From positions 6,870,001 to 6,934,000 of the forward strand of contig JAQISU010000096.1 of NCBI GenBank assembly GCA_029339505.1: a stretch of DNA of 64,000 nt, read 5' to 3'. The stretch's first letter is position 1. Each line of letters begins with the position of its first letter. The notes under the pieces were generated by a model. It was not told where the DNA came from. It made no database searches and saw only the letters and a program-made list of their open reading frames with translations. The position numbers were made by a program, and so were the translations under genes. Origin of the DNA: Unio delphinus (Eukaryota > Mollusca > Bivalvia > Unionida > Unionidae). Shown piece by piece: positions 51,201 through 59,200 of this stretch.

Positions 51201-54200
51201 ACAAAGGGCACAGCAGTTCCTCTCCAAAGCAAATTTTTAGCCTTGCTACTGTAATGGTGGTTGATGCCTGCAAAACTAAAATCCAACCTAATGATGCAAA
51301 TGGAATTTTGTATAAAAAAAAAATATAATTAAAACTGGTTGACTATACATGGTTACAGATGAACAAAATTGATTCCTTGTGGGGAAATACTCCTGCTATA
51401 TCCAGTATCATTATGGTTCATGATGCCATCCATAATTGAGTATGTAATTGGAACTCTGGCTGCAGAGCAGTTTGAATTAACTTGGATGGTTTGCCTTCTT
51501 CACCAGCAATTCATGTGCTTTTATGACCAAAACCAGATCTATCCTTTGTTTTATCCATTTTGATTTAGAATCCTTAGCTATACCTTTTCATAATGGACAA
51601 TGATAGAGTTGTCAGGTCAGCCAAATCTGCAATTTATACAGTTCTAGTTTTGTCAGATGGTTATTTGCAACACCCATTGCTTGAATGTTTAATGTGATAC
51701 CTAATTTACCCAAGAATGTAGTCACATGGGATTTGAACTGTGCCAAGATACCTTAAATGTTCTCACTGGTTTCAAAACTGTCTCTGAAATTTCGCTTGTG
51801 CACTTTGGTTTTGCTTCTGGCATTGCTTTCTGGACAAAGAGGGCAAACCCTTAATTTCTTGAATCTTTGGAATTTAGATAGTTACCTTCATAAGCATCAT
51901 TTTAATATTCACATTGCAGCTATTGCAGTAGTCTGTCACTTTTGTTGCTATTTAATAGGACAGTGTTGGGAATAATGAAACCAAACAGAATCCAGGCCCC
52001 TTTTCAGGCAGTAATCAGGACCCTATTTCAAGATGACTATAATCCACATTACAGGGTGCTGGGATCAATGCTGATTTTTGTAAACTACATATTCCATGAA
52101 TGGCATTCAGTAGTGACATTTTCAGGCATTGTACTGGCTACAACAACAAAATCAGTTCTAGCAAGATCTATGTTCCTGATATATTATCAGAAATACATCA
52201 CATCTGACTTGACATTTGGTGACAAACATCTCTGGATATTGTAGACATTTGAGTTCACTGGTTTTCTCTGTACTCATGGTGACGCTTTCACTTAACTAGA
52301 TAACTGCCAATCCTATTCCCCTTGTACTGTACAGTTGGACTGTGATCAAGAAGAAATAGATATATTAGACTCCAGAATCTTCAGAAAGTTCAAAACACAT
52401 CTGCTCTGATCATCCTTAGAGTACTATGATCAGAGCACACCTCTCCACTGCTCTGTAACCCTATACTGGCTATCCATGCGATCAAGAATCAACACATCTC
52501 TGCTACGTTTAACTGACAGACTCCAGTCCAATATATCTATCTGGCCTTATCCATTTGTATACAACAACAAGATACCTACACCAATCATATACTCATTATT
52601 CCCATAAAGACACTGGTCTCTTTTAAGAGTGCTCTTAAAACCCACCTTTTTCAACTGCAATCACAAATTAAAGACCTAACGTTTCCTACCTTAACTATTT
52701 TCAGCATTTTTTATGTTTTCTAATTTCATGGTGTTTTTTTTTTCTTTTCAATATATCATTATAGATGTTGTAAAGCGCTTAGAGCTTCTAAAGATCAGGC
52801 ACTATACAAAGTCTTCATTATTTCTCAAATTATAGATGAATACAACTAAAACTGTTTAGATTCACAAAGATTCTTAAAATTATTGTTTACCTATATCTTG
52901 TACAACAGACCTAACATGCAACCTCAGACTTTTAAATAAAGCTTCTAGAACATACAAGTTTATAAAAAAGACTATACCTTACCCTCAAAGTTCAGTAAAC
53001 AACCAACAAATATGACAAAATTCAGGTGCACACAAAACTACCTTCAATCCTGGACAAAAGTCCAGCACAAAACATGAAACAGAATGTGCTTTTCAATAAA
53101 ATTGCAGAGAAGTACTTAACCTCTTGCCTTGCTTTCTTTTGAGGTTTAAACATATTGGATACCCATTCTTGAGCTCTAGAATGACATAGATATGGTATGG
53201 TGATTCAGTATGCACAAAGAATTAAGTGCTTTCTCTTGGCTGCATTGCCTCACAACTTAATCAGAAGGTAAGAAATTTAGTTTTCTTGGCTCTGCTTGCT
53301 TTGCAGATGGCTCATCTTTTCCTAAATCACATGTTTTGACAATTTGCTTTAAGAAATGAATTATTTTCACCATATACCAATTAACAAAATGCAGCATCCT
53401 CTCCCTTCATAAATGGCTCTAATCAGTGTATTTCTAATTCATTTGGACAGTGGAATAGTCTTAGAAGCAGTTTTTGCTGCTGTCTGTAGTTCATTAGTGG
53501 ATTAGATGGTAATGCTTGTGTTATTTATTGCTACTTATGCTTATTAGAGACTTCTCCAAAGATTTTCTGGAATTATTTATCAGCAAATAAATTAGTATCT
53601 CTGCCACTGAATATCATTGAGGGAGTGTCAAACATGCAAGGTGGTTTTGCTATCTTAATGAAAGTCATGCATTTTAGAAGGACCAGTGTTGATACAATTT
53701 GCAGTACTTGCAAAAAGTAAATGTTCCCCCTGCTGCAGCCTCTTTACGTCCAATTCCATCAAGAGTTAGAACAGCTTTGGTGGCCTAGTGGTTAGAGCAT
53801 CCTGTGGAAGCGGGAGGTCATGGGTTCAGTCCCCGGCAGAGTCATACCAAAGGCTTACAAAAATGATACTAACAGCTGCCGTGCTTCATGATCAGCATCA
53901 AAGAGGTTAGTGTTGGACTGGTCAGCCTGATGTCAGTCAGGATAATGTGACTGGGTGGGACATCATGCTGCAGCATGATGCCCCAGTGCTAGACATCACT
54001 ATAAACTGCCTCACTGCAGACATCATAGCAATATAACTGAAAAAATGTTAAAAGCTACGTTAAAAAATCCTAATCAAACAAACAATCCATTATGAGTTGT
54101 ACAATTCAAATTTGAGTTGACTTTGCTCCATTTGCGAAGTCATTATTCCATGAATTAAAGCTGTTATTTGTACACTTTGCCTTAAAAATTAACCACACTT

Positions 54201-56206
54201 GGGCAAATTTTGACTGCTGAGATTGTTTTCCATTTAATGTGGGGGAAATCCAACTTCAAAGAAATGTCGATGTTGATGCTGAACAGACTTAACAATCTTG
54301 AATAAACTTCAAGTGAATTGGGTTGTTCCACTTTGTGTTCTTGACCATTGCAAATTGGCCTTTGCAAAAAGATGCGAGATTTAATATCTGGAGTCTATCA
54401 AGAATAATTAATAGATTAATCTAATGTGTGGTCTTTTTCTAAACTATAGAGACCTTTCGAGCGAAGATTTGGCAGTTTTCCCAATACAACTGAATAATAA
54501 TCCATTGTTGGAAGGATATATGAATTATATAGAATGCAGGTTTCTGTAAGTAAATATTTCATAATTTTGCAGAGTAGGGCAATTTTAGATGATGGTGCTT
54601 TTCAAAGCTTATTAATATGGAAATCCCATTGTAAATTATCTAGTTTTCAGTTTTGACATTTTCCATCAGATTTTTTATTTTGGGAGATAATTTCAGTATT
54701 CACAACTTACTTTTTTGAGCTGTCAACAAACATACATGTTGTTTTACCTTCATAAATTACCATCTTATTTTTTTTAGCCCAGCTTTGAATAATAAAAAGG
54801 TCTCCAGTCTAATTGTTTTGAAAATTTAGTAGATGTAGACAGTGTTGCATCATCAGTAAACAAATAAAGTATTTGTGGATTGAGTATTTAATGGAAATTG
54901 TTTTTAAATAAAAGGACCCAAAACCTTGCCTTAACAGATCCTTGAATGAATAGTAAGAGTTTGAGCTAATATTGCTAATGGTTACTTGTGGAGATTTTTT
55001 GTTTAGGTATGTTTGTAAACCACTTGAAAGTAGAATTAACAGGCAACAATTTAACTTTTGCAGCAGAATTATGATCATTTAGATCAAAGGCTCTCATGAG
55101 GTCGTGTCTTGTGGCCAGAGATCTGTTAATTTGGTAAGAGCAGAATTGTGCCATAATATTGTATGGCTTAACCTTACCCTAATTCACCAGATTCCTGTCT
55201 GGCCAAGGCCCTGGTTGGCGGAGTGGTCCTTTTGCTTGCATTCAGATTACTCTCACATCTTACCTGTCTGCTCGAGTTTGTTCAATAGTTTGACCATTGT
55301 GGGCATGCATGTGAGAAAGCTTGTCAGTAGCTTCCTGTGGGTTGATGGTAGGGCATAACCGATTAAAATTTTTGTACCGATTTCCGATTCCGGATTTTGG
55401 GAGTGAAATTTTTCCGATTCCCGATACGATTCAATTAATCGGAAATGCTAAATCCGTTTTTTTTTTTCTAAAAAGTTTCATCTTCCGTTTCCGGGTTTCT
55501 GGTATCTGGTTTTGCCGTGTCTAGCATGTTACTTAGTACTTTACCATATCCTGCTTCATTTCCGGTTTTACCCGCCAGTTCAAATAGATTGTCTCACAGC
55601 GTGGTTGTGTTGACCATACTGGACTTTTCTGACTTCTTATTTAACTTTATTAACGCACTATCGAATGACACGCAGTGTTAGACACGGTGCTATAGAAATT
55701 CAACTTTATTATTTTTATTATCCAAATCGGTCGTTCCTGCCTTGTCCGACTCCGATTAATCGGAAGTTCTTACTATCCGGTGGAATCCGATTTCCGGATC
55801 AAAAGTCGGTTATGCCCTAGTTGGTGGTTCTTCCCAGGGTCTTACTGGACCAAATTTACTGGCTGCCATGTATAGCCAACCATGTGCTGTAAAGTATTAG
55901 ACTGTACATAACCAAACCAATCCCATCTGACCTGCATTAGTAAATTAGAGGCAGTATCATAGTGCCACGTGTAATCGAGACATTGCACATTTCAAAGATC
56001 TTTTTTCTATTTAGGTGTTGAGACTACATCTGTCTGTAAAGATGGTGAAACTGTTCCTGACGAGAGGAGTTGTAATACTTATTACATCTGCCAATCTGGA
56101 GAATTGTCACGAAAGTTTTGCCCCATCTACAGCACCTTCAGCAGGAACAGAGGGCATTGTGTCCCACATGACAGCTACTATAACGACTGCCATAATCACC
56201 ATACAA
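18184..56206 (+). CDS. Secreted multi-CBM14 (peritrophin-A) chitin-binding protein, at least 17 exons
   Basis: The joined exons code for about 605 residues: a signal peptide, then eight peritrophin-A/CBM14 domains separated by short Thr-rich linkers. Each domain sits in one exon and has the six cysteines and the aromatic C2-C3 segment (HYFYNC, HYYYYC, GSYFLC, QSYYNC, NTYYIC) known to bind chitin in this family. Every intron is phase 1, so domain exons can be duplicated, skipped or shuffled without a frameshift. Exons are 18184-18250, 25256-25450, 27491-27523, 27904-28101, 33502-33528, 33958-34125, 36142-36177, four linker/domain pairs from 38095 to 44966, 50044-50058 and 56015-56206. By family knowledge such proteins act outside the cell, on gut peritrophic, cuticle or shell chitin; which one applies here is unknown. 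No final exon or stop was found. Confidence 0.85.
21694..21950 (+). mobile_element. tRNA-derived SINE, family A
   Basis: The degenerate A box GAGTGGCAGTGATCTAAAAG is followed by B box GGGTTCAAGTCTC, GGTGAGAAAGCTTGCCTGAG, GGGTTCTTCCTCCGCCATTA, GGCCGCCATGTATAGCC and a tail AATGGAATTAAATGC. Block order is the same as at 14028-14277. Confidence 0.83.
22387..22640 (+). mobile_element. tRNA-derived SINE, family A
   Basis: A clear A box (TGGCAGAGTGGTCTAAGCGC) and B box (GGGTTCAAGTCTTAG) precede the family body with GTGAGAAAGCTTGACAGTAG and GGCCGCCATGTTTAGCC. It ends near an ACAACAAAGACAAC tail. Confidence 0.86.
23112..24858. repeat. 37-bp minisatellite, about 47 copies
   Basis: The unit reads TTATATATTTAGTC, AAACCAGCAGTATCTTGAATGGA. 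Units vary at a few fixed places: TATAT/TATGT, GATTAT/GAGGAT, GAATGG/AAATGG/GAATAG/GTATGG, CAAACC/CGAACC/CAAGCC. A six-unit block beginning at 23271 is repeated 222 bp on at 23493 with the same variant order. The array lies in intron 1 and ends about 400 bp before exon 2. Confidence 0.97.
25256..25450 (+). CDS. Exon 2: CBM14 domain 1
   Basis: The exon lies between a TTTTACAG acceptor and a GTGAGC donor and is 195 bp, phase 1 at both ends. It encodes a complete six-cysteine domain: CKHGESLP, DYNDCHYFYNC, VRKACSPIGYVFS, GYCVP, HHGC. The aromatic run HYFY between Cys2 and Cys3 is the expected sugar-binding face. Confidence 0.92.
25451..27490 (+). other. Intron 2
   Basis: It contains a 3 x 44-bp tandem repeat at 26809-26940 and a possible family-A SINE scrap near 27165-27220 (GTAGGTGAGAAAGCT). 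Nothing else was recognised. Confidence 0.6.
26809..26940. repeat. Three perfect 44-bp tandem copies
   Basis: Units start at 26809, 26853 and 26897 with TTGAACCAAAGCTTTCTTC and are identical as far as I can read. They are probably a recent slippage event. Confidence 0.93.
27491..27523 (+). CDS. Exon 3: Thr/Pro linker
   Basis: The 33-bp exon lies between TTTCTTTCAG and GTAGAT and is phase 1 at both ends. It encodes VTTTVGKPPTE, a short, probably O-glycosylated spacer of the kind that links CBM14 domains. Confidence 0.72.
27904..28101 (+). CDS. Exon 4: CBM14 domain 2
   Basis: This 198-bp phase-1 exon has a TCTTTCAG acceptor and a GTATGT donor. Its six cysteines follow the pattern CTHGENVAIP, KDCHYYYYC, RRECSPVGYVFSRS, GYCVP, NDC. 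It is the closest relative of domain 1, sharing CSPxGYVFS and GYCVP. Confidence 0.92.
28427..31085 (-). mobile_element. CR1/Jockey-type LINE, 5'-truncated, antisense in intron 4
   Basis: Minus-strand order: an endonuclease fragment starting at CSVYRPP, then LGDFNIDY near 30955 and SDHYPVCITR near 30770. The RT follows with LDGISPRFLK near 30050, GVPQGSVLGPLLFLIYINDL near 29510 and the catalytic FADDATLY near 29440, then the C-terminal region (LQKRAARVILD near 28970). It ends in an ATT-rich tail at 28427-28476. Frameshifts split it into at least six reading frames, so it is inactive. It entered in the orientation opposite to the host gene. Confidence 0.92.
33014..33165. repeat. 57-59 bp tandem repeat, about 2.7 copies
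   Basis: AATACTGAATGTCTAGCTGC recurs at 33014 and about 33073, and in altered form near 33130, each followed by CTATTGCTTC. Confidence 0.88.
33502..33528 (+). CDS. Exon 5: 27-bp linker exon
   Basis: It lies between TTCTATTTCAG and GTAGGT, phase 1 at both ends, and codes for ATESATTRK. Its size, phase and Thr content match the other linker exons. Confidence 0.7.
33958..34125 (+). CDS. Exon 6: CBM14 domain 3
   Basis: A TTTTTTCCCCC-rich tract and GTTTAG acceptor precede this 168-bp exon; the donor is GTATGT. Its six cysteines are in ACISGLLYQ, NPANCGSYFLC, QKYCSQNRVYS, QRCVDPG and SDC. It is shorter than the other domains at its N-terminus, because Cys1 is the second residue. Confidence 0.88.
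34126..36141 (+). other. Intron 6, no recognised feature
   Basis: AT-rich. No repeat or exon candidate passed inspection. Confidence 0.5.
36142..36177 (+). CDS. Exon 7: Thr-rich linker
   Basis: This 36-bp exon lies between TTTATTGTAG and GTAAGT. The split first codon is Thr, giving TTTTDIIEKTVK. It is followed by another linker exon (38095) with no domain exon in between that I can find. Confidence 0.68.
36178..38094 (+). other. Intron 7
   Basis: The last 385 bp (from about 37709) belong to unit 1 of the tandem exon array. I looked for a CBM14 exon here, because two linkers now adjoin, and found none. Confidence 0.5.
38095..38127 (+). CDS. Exon 8: linker, array unit 1
   Basis: CTCTCCAG acceptor, GTAAGC donor, 33 bp, phase 1. 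It encodes TTTTATMKATE with the split codon. The copies at 40986, 42368 and 44171 differ by one to three bases. Confidence 0.8.
38687..38875 (+). CDS. Exon 9: CBM14 domain 4, array unit 1
   Basis: An ATTTTATAG acceptor precedes this 189-bp phase-1 exon. Its six cysteines are in PSCTPGMLFP, EDCQSYYNC, KTKCYPGRVFSYS, NRCVTKW and DDC. The primary donor is CCAG/GTGAGT at 38876. Two further GTGAGT donors at 38918 and 38963 are in frame. Confidence 0.92.
38876..39012 (+). repeat. Tandem 42-45 bp repeat duplicating the 5' splice site
   Basis: ACCAGGTGAGTGGTCATTTT recurs with GTGAGT starting at 38876, 38918 and 38963; a decayed copy (GTGTCA) starts at 39008. Spacings are 42, 45 and 45 bp, all multiples of three. 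Reading through adds GEWSFCSWHGNYVP, then a similar 15-residue segment, before a stop just after the third donor. Confidence 0.88.
39100..39159. mobile_element. hAT-like transposon end, fragment
   Basis: GGTTGGGAACCACTG at 39145-39159 is the reverse complement of CAGTGGTTCCCAACC, a common terminal motif of hAT (Charlie-like) elements. The paralogous block in unit 3 has it at 43250-43264. No opposite end was found, so it is a solo remnant older than the unit duplication. Confidence 0.5.
39429..40352 (-). mobile_element. Tigger/pogo-type DNA transposon, non-autonomous
   Basis: The left end reads CATACATACCTCGC and the right end GAGGTATACCTG, giving imperfect inverted ends on a shared ATACCTC. 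A subterminal GGTTCGGTTCCAGACCACC is like that of vertebrate Tigger elements. The minus strand carries a broken transposase N-terminus (39770-40014). The insertion is missing from the equivalent place in unit 3 (near 43515-43530), which gives an empty-site comparison. The target TA is likely but not clean. Confidence 0.78.
39770..40014 (-). pseudogene. Tigger-like transposase N-terminal HTH, frameshifted
   Basis: It starts MASKCSASKKGV, shifts frame into LTLNQKLEMIQLSEKGMSNR and shifts again into KRQTVSTVVNAKEKVLKEIK. These are the first and second halves of the psq/CENP-B type helix-turn-helix found in TIGD proteins and Tigger transposases. At least two frameshifts and a stop are present, and the DDE domain is absent. 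By family knowledge this part binds the transposon ends. Confidence 0.8.
40986..41018 (+). CDS. Exon 10: linker, array unit 2
   Basis: 33 bp, CTCTACAG acceptor and GTAAGC donor. It differs from exon 8 by GCA-to-GCT and ATG-to-ATA, giving Ile for Met. Confidence 0.8.
41598..41786 (+). CDS. Exon 11: CBM14 domain 5, array unit 2
   Basis: 189 bp with all six cysteines. Relative to domain 4 it has FNHIL for FRHIL and KKGC for KNRC before Cys5. The donor CCAG/GTGAGT at 41787 is followed by a second GTGAGT 45 bp on (41832), again in frame. Confidence 0.92.
42368..42400 (+). CDS. Exon 12: linker, array unit 3
   Basis: 33 bp. The acceptor region reads CTCCAGCAG. I placed the cut before CAG to match the other units and keep phase 1; a 3-bp NAGNAG shift is possible and would drop one residue. 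It encodes ATTAIMKATE after the split codon. Confidence 0.75.
42858..43046 (+). CDS. Exon 13: CBM14 domain 6, array unit 3
   Basis: 189 bp with six cysteines. Differences from domain 4 include KKRC, TEWS for TKWS and DDCSP for DDCTP. A second in-frame donor lies 45 bp downstream at 43092. Confidence 0.92.
44171..44203 (+). CDS. Exon 14: linker, array unit 4
   Basis: 33 bp between CTCTCTCCAG and GTAAGC. Its sequence is closest to the unit 2 linker (ATAATAAAAGC). Confidence 0.8.
44781..44966 (+). CDS. Exon 15: CBM14 domain 7, array unit 4
   Basis: 186 bp, one codon shorter than its paralogues: DLDCQSYYNC instead of DLEDCQSYYNC, so the Cys1-Cys2 spacing drops by one. It also has CYTGRVF for CYPGRVF and SIDDDC for SIGDDC. 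The reading frame and all six cysteines remain. Its second GTGAGT lies 46 bp away (45013), out of frame, unlike the other units. Confidence 0.9.
45825..45950 (+). mobile_element. Degenerate SINE, family A, 3' part
   Basis: TGGGTTCTTTCTCAACCAG, CTGCCATATAGCCCATCTTG and GAAAAATTGCATTAAAC follow the order of the family-A 3' half. The tRNA head is missing. Confidence 0.6.
46915..47060 (+). mobile_element. SINE, family A, internally deleted
   Basis: The A-box part (GAGTGGTCTAAAGCGCTC) joins directly to CAGTAGCTTCTTGTGGG, so the B box is lost. The 3' part (GGGTTCTTCCTCCACCAATA, GCCATGTACAGCC, AATGGCATTAAACCCTACAAC) is well kept. Confidence 0.8.
48488..49790 (-). pseudogene. Decayed coding stretch of unknown origin
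   Basis: Minus-strand frames stay open in relay over about 1.3 kb and look protein-like: PPPLKIHPTTDSQVLTNAIF, then RKFKRPNPLPSSPFVYGRSQ, FRNCCLLCGFRCTRGGTLVC, GIPVQHAWIRKVTV and KAKQCKAWDKHW. Frames change at several points and stops interrupt, so it is not an intact gene. It could be a processed pseudogene or an unrecognised transposon open frame. I do not recognise the family, and no splice-site set explains the frame changes. Confidence 0.35.
50044..50058 (+). CDS. Exon 16: 15-bp microexon linker
   Basis: It lies between TTTTATTTCAG and GTAAGT. Fifteen bases in phase 1 give ASTTE with the incoming split codon and leave one base for an Arg codon in exon 17. Both splice sites are strong and the phase fits its neighbours, which is the main support for so short an exon. 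Confidence 0.6.
52340..52825 (+). mobile_element. LINE 3' part, plus strand
   Basis: Frames resemble the end of a CR1/Jockey RT: LQKVQNTSALII, LYWLSMRSRIN and LVSFKSALKTHLFQLQ. They are followed by a 3' UTR ending GTAAAGCGCTTAGAGCTTC and CTATACAAAGTCTTCATTATT. The last 50 bp match the LINE stub at 6344-6395 in reverse. It is frameshifted and inactive. Confidence 0.8.
53768..54075 (+). mobile_element. tRNA-derived SINE, family B, best copy
   Basis: A tRNA-like head has A box TGGTGGCCTAGTGGTTAGAG and B box CATGGGTTCAGTCCCCGGC. The body contains GTTGGACTGGTCAGCCTGAT, GGATAATGTGACTGGGTGGG, GCATGATGCCCCAGTG and AGACATCACTATAAACTGCC. The tail is AATCAAACAAACAATC. It lies in intron 16. Confidence 0.87.
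54440..55115 (-). mobile_element. Decayed LINE copy related to 28427-31085
   Basis: The minus strand encodes LQTYLNKKSPQVTISNISS, matching the FRSYLNQSYQQVSIGNISS region of the intron 4 LINE. Flanking nucleotides, such as AATAATCCATTGTTGGAAGG, also align. Most of the RT is corrupted and only the central to C-terminal RT portion remains. Confidence 0.8.
55203..55925 (+). mobile_element. SINE, family A, interrupted by a hAT MITE
   Basis: The 5' part (GGTTGGCGGAGTGGTCC, ATGTGAGAAAGCTTGTCAG) runs to 55348. The 3' part resumes at 55828 with TTCTTCCCAGGGTCTTACTG and GGCTGCCATGTATAGCCAAC. Removing 55349-55827 restores the family-A block order. Confidence 0.82.
55349..55819. mobile_element. 471-bp hAT-type MITE with 8-bp target duplication
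   Basis: The ends are TAGGGCATAACCGATT and AGTCGGTTATGCCCTA, a 14-bp inverted repeat. It is flanked by GTTGATGG (55341-55348) and GTTGGTGG (55820-55827), which differ at one base, as an aged 8-bp target-site duplication would. TIRs starting TAGGG and 8-bp duplications are hAT traits. The interior is full of CCGATT/AATCGG and CCGGAT words and has no coding sequence. Confidence 0.88.
56015..56206 (+). CDS. Exon 17: CBM14 domain 8
   Basis: A TTTCTATTTAG acceptor and a CAA/GTAAGA donor bound a 192-bp phase-1 exon. The first codon completes Arg with the microexon's last base. Its six cysteines are in SVCKDGETVP, RSCNTYYIC, RKFCPIYSTFS, GHCVP and NDC. The His-rich HNHH after Cys6 is unlike the other domains. 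Confidence 0.9.
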
Positions 56207-59200
56207 GTAAGAATGATTTCCAGTTCATCGACACCTAGGGAAGGTGTATGTTCGTGTCATCTTGATATCAAATAGAGAGCAAGACATTGACTAAATTCTT
56301 CAACATATTAACTGTTCAGAAATGCATGGGGTTTTGAGGGGGATAGATTTTGCTCCACCTTCAGAGGATGAATTTGTATAGCTTTTAAGTGTAGCCAAAT
56401 GAAAGATCTAAAGATTAAATTTGTGGCATATTAAATTTTCATAATTCTAGTGAAATGTGATTGCCTTTTTAAGGCATGAAAAGCTGGACTAAAGACTGAT
56501 TGGAAATGTTCTTTGAGAATAAATGTTAATATTTATATCTAGATACAACCTATTGTCCATCACACAGTGGTTAAGTTTTATGTTGTGGTTTTTCCATTAA
56601 TTTTTATGTCCAGACCCATATAACCTGTTATGTAAATGTTTTGGTGAGGTCAACACAAGGTTACTAGGAAAGTGGCCACTTTTTAACTTTAATGTTTATG
56701 GAGTTCAGTTAATTTTTTGCAACTTGGTCAGTTTTGACCAGAATTATTAGCTACAGAGGAATATAACTGTTTTCATTGATGAGGACAACTAATTATTTTC
56801 AAGAGTCAGGCAAAATGACACTTGTATGGTTTATTTTGCAACTTCATTACTTGCTCAACTTTGTATATACTCTCAAGTAGTTCTGCTGCAAGCAACATGG
56901 ACTCTGAACTGACAAACATAATGTGCTGCCAGATCAGGGTCTGTGTTCTATTTATTACTGACAAACTGTGTTGATCTAGATTTCCAGGCACATTCTGTGA
57001 TGGTAGATCTGTATTGGTGCAGTTTGCAGATGGAGAACAGGTCATTTATTGAGCATTGTTAGATGCAGAGGGTGTCTCTTTGTGAATTCAGCATATACTT
57101 AACCAAAGTAGGTCACAAATTTAACCAAAGTTGGTGATAGACCAAACTTTTGTGCTAAATTGATATTTTTATCAAGTTTTGCAATTGGAAATGTTCTATT
57201 TGCATTAGACTGCAAGTTCATGGATAAAAGTGGTGACAGTTCGTTATTATTGTATGAACAGTATTTTTGATTGTTAAAAATTTACTAGTCACATAACTGC
57301 AAAATTGTTGAGGACATATAAAATGTGCCAGGTTTTGAGAATTTTATTTTGGGATACTGCCTACCTAAAATATATTCTCAAATACTTCTATGCATTGGCA
57401 TTTACCATTGCTAAGTGTTGCTTGTCATCTAAACTGAATTAAAATCTTGAGCCCAAATTGGTCACAACATAATACAATGTGAAGGTGCTAGATGTTAAAG
57501 CAAGACTGACCAAATCCTCACAATCACAAGATTATAGTTCTCTGCTTGACCTCAGTCACAATTAGCATTTTCGAAAAACAATTACATAATGGAAAATATC
57601 CTTCTAGAATGATCTAATGAGGCTTGTTAACTTGCAACACAATAACCTGTACAATTCACTTAGGAAACTCCAAAACCCTGACCAACATATTCACTCCTTG
57701 TGAATAATAATCCTGATATTAAGCTCGTACACAGAGAATAATTGTGTATTATTTTTTATAAATGAAATAACAAAAATTTAAAAAGGGCAACTGGGTCAAG
57801 CAGAAATGAATTCATTTTGGACATGGCCATGTCCATCATTCAATGTTACATTACAATAGCATGTAATTTAATTAACTTTTTTTAAAAAAACTTAACAAAT
57901 AAAATTGTAAATTAAATATACACAACACCTATTTTAATCTTTACCTGGCTTTGGTAAGTTTGCTTGTTAACATGCAAGTTTTGGACATGCTGTATACATG
58001 TGGTCCTGCAAAAAAAAAATAGAACTTTGTATGGGGATGCATCTTGAAAAGTAAGTATTGCAAAAGGAGCAATTTATGTTTAGTGTTTTTTAAATTTTGT
58101 CTTCATTTATTGGATGTTGTTTATGTTCCAAAATTGGAATTTGATACCCTTACAAAAACTGTTGTAACCTACATTTTATAATCTACTAACATAGGCAAGC
58201 ATTTTGCAATGTGTTGCTCATGAGCACATGGATTTAACATGCTAATGCCCATCCTGTCATATTCAGAAAACCATGACAGTGGCAAATATTAAATGTTTAG
58301 TGACAGACTTTGTACATGTTTGATAATATACTGTGTTAATGGTGATCAATCGCCCTCACCATGTGAACTAGGGTCTTGTTTGTTCAATTGGTCTAAAGCA
58401 CTGGCATGGACAGATCAGTCACATCTCACTTTAATTCAACAAGTTGGCTGATGCTTTTCTTTAGAGGCTTCATCATCTCACTTTTGTCTATGTGGGTTTG
58501 AGTCTCAGTTCAGCTGGCATTGGCATTTGAGAAAGATTGCCAGTAACTTCCAGTGGGTTGGTGAAACTTCACTAGTGGCTGCCATGTATGGTCTATCATG
58601 TACTGGAAAAGGGTGTTAAACTCACAAAACCAAACCAAACTGGAGCAAACTGTGAACACTGTAGAATTCAACAAGTGGGCTGCATGCTTATCTTTGGAGG
58701 CCTCACCTTTAGTGAAAGGTAAAAAGGCTGGTTTATGAACTGTTCTTGTGATATAGGCTGTCACTAGGCTGTCACAACAAGTTTCTAGCCCTGTTTGCTC
58801 TGTAAAATCTGAATTCTGTTGGTGGACAAGGACAATAAGTTACTGACAATTTAAAGAAACACCCTTTATTTCATAGTTTGATTTTAGTACCTCAACTTTG
58901 GTATTATAGAAAAGGATTTTCTTTTTCTTTGTCCTTTCTGTCCAGTTAAAGTATTAAATGTACATGCAATTTATCACAGCATGTCAGCACAATACTAGCT
59001 ATGAAGTGCAGATTTAGAGTAAAATTCCAAAAACTGGAAGGAGCAAAAATGTATAAAATTTGTGAGAAAAGATTTTATTGTTAGTCTCTTCAGAGTGAAT
59101 ATATTTTTGGCATGATAATTAATATTTCCATTGGCTGCTCCAGAGTTCAGAAAGCCATATAAAGGGGAGCTATAGTATCTTCAGTTACACTTTATAAAAT

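Larger units (their letters stand above)
50059..56014 (+). other. Intron 16, 6.0 kb, transposon-rich
   Basis: It contains two LINE fragments, one family-B SINE and one family-A SINE with a nested hAT MITE. The interval 50059-52339 shows nothing I can name. Confidence 0.6.

Noticed and set aside
53768..53835. Possible functional tRNA gene
   Set aside because: It has good A and B boxes but no closing acceptor stem, and the same body sequence follows it as in the other SINE copies. It is the head of a family-B SINE.
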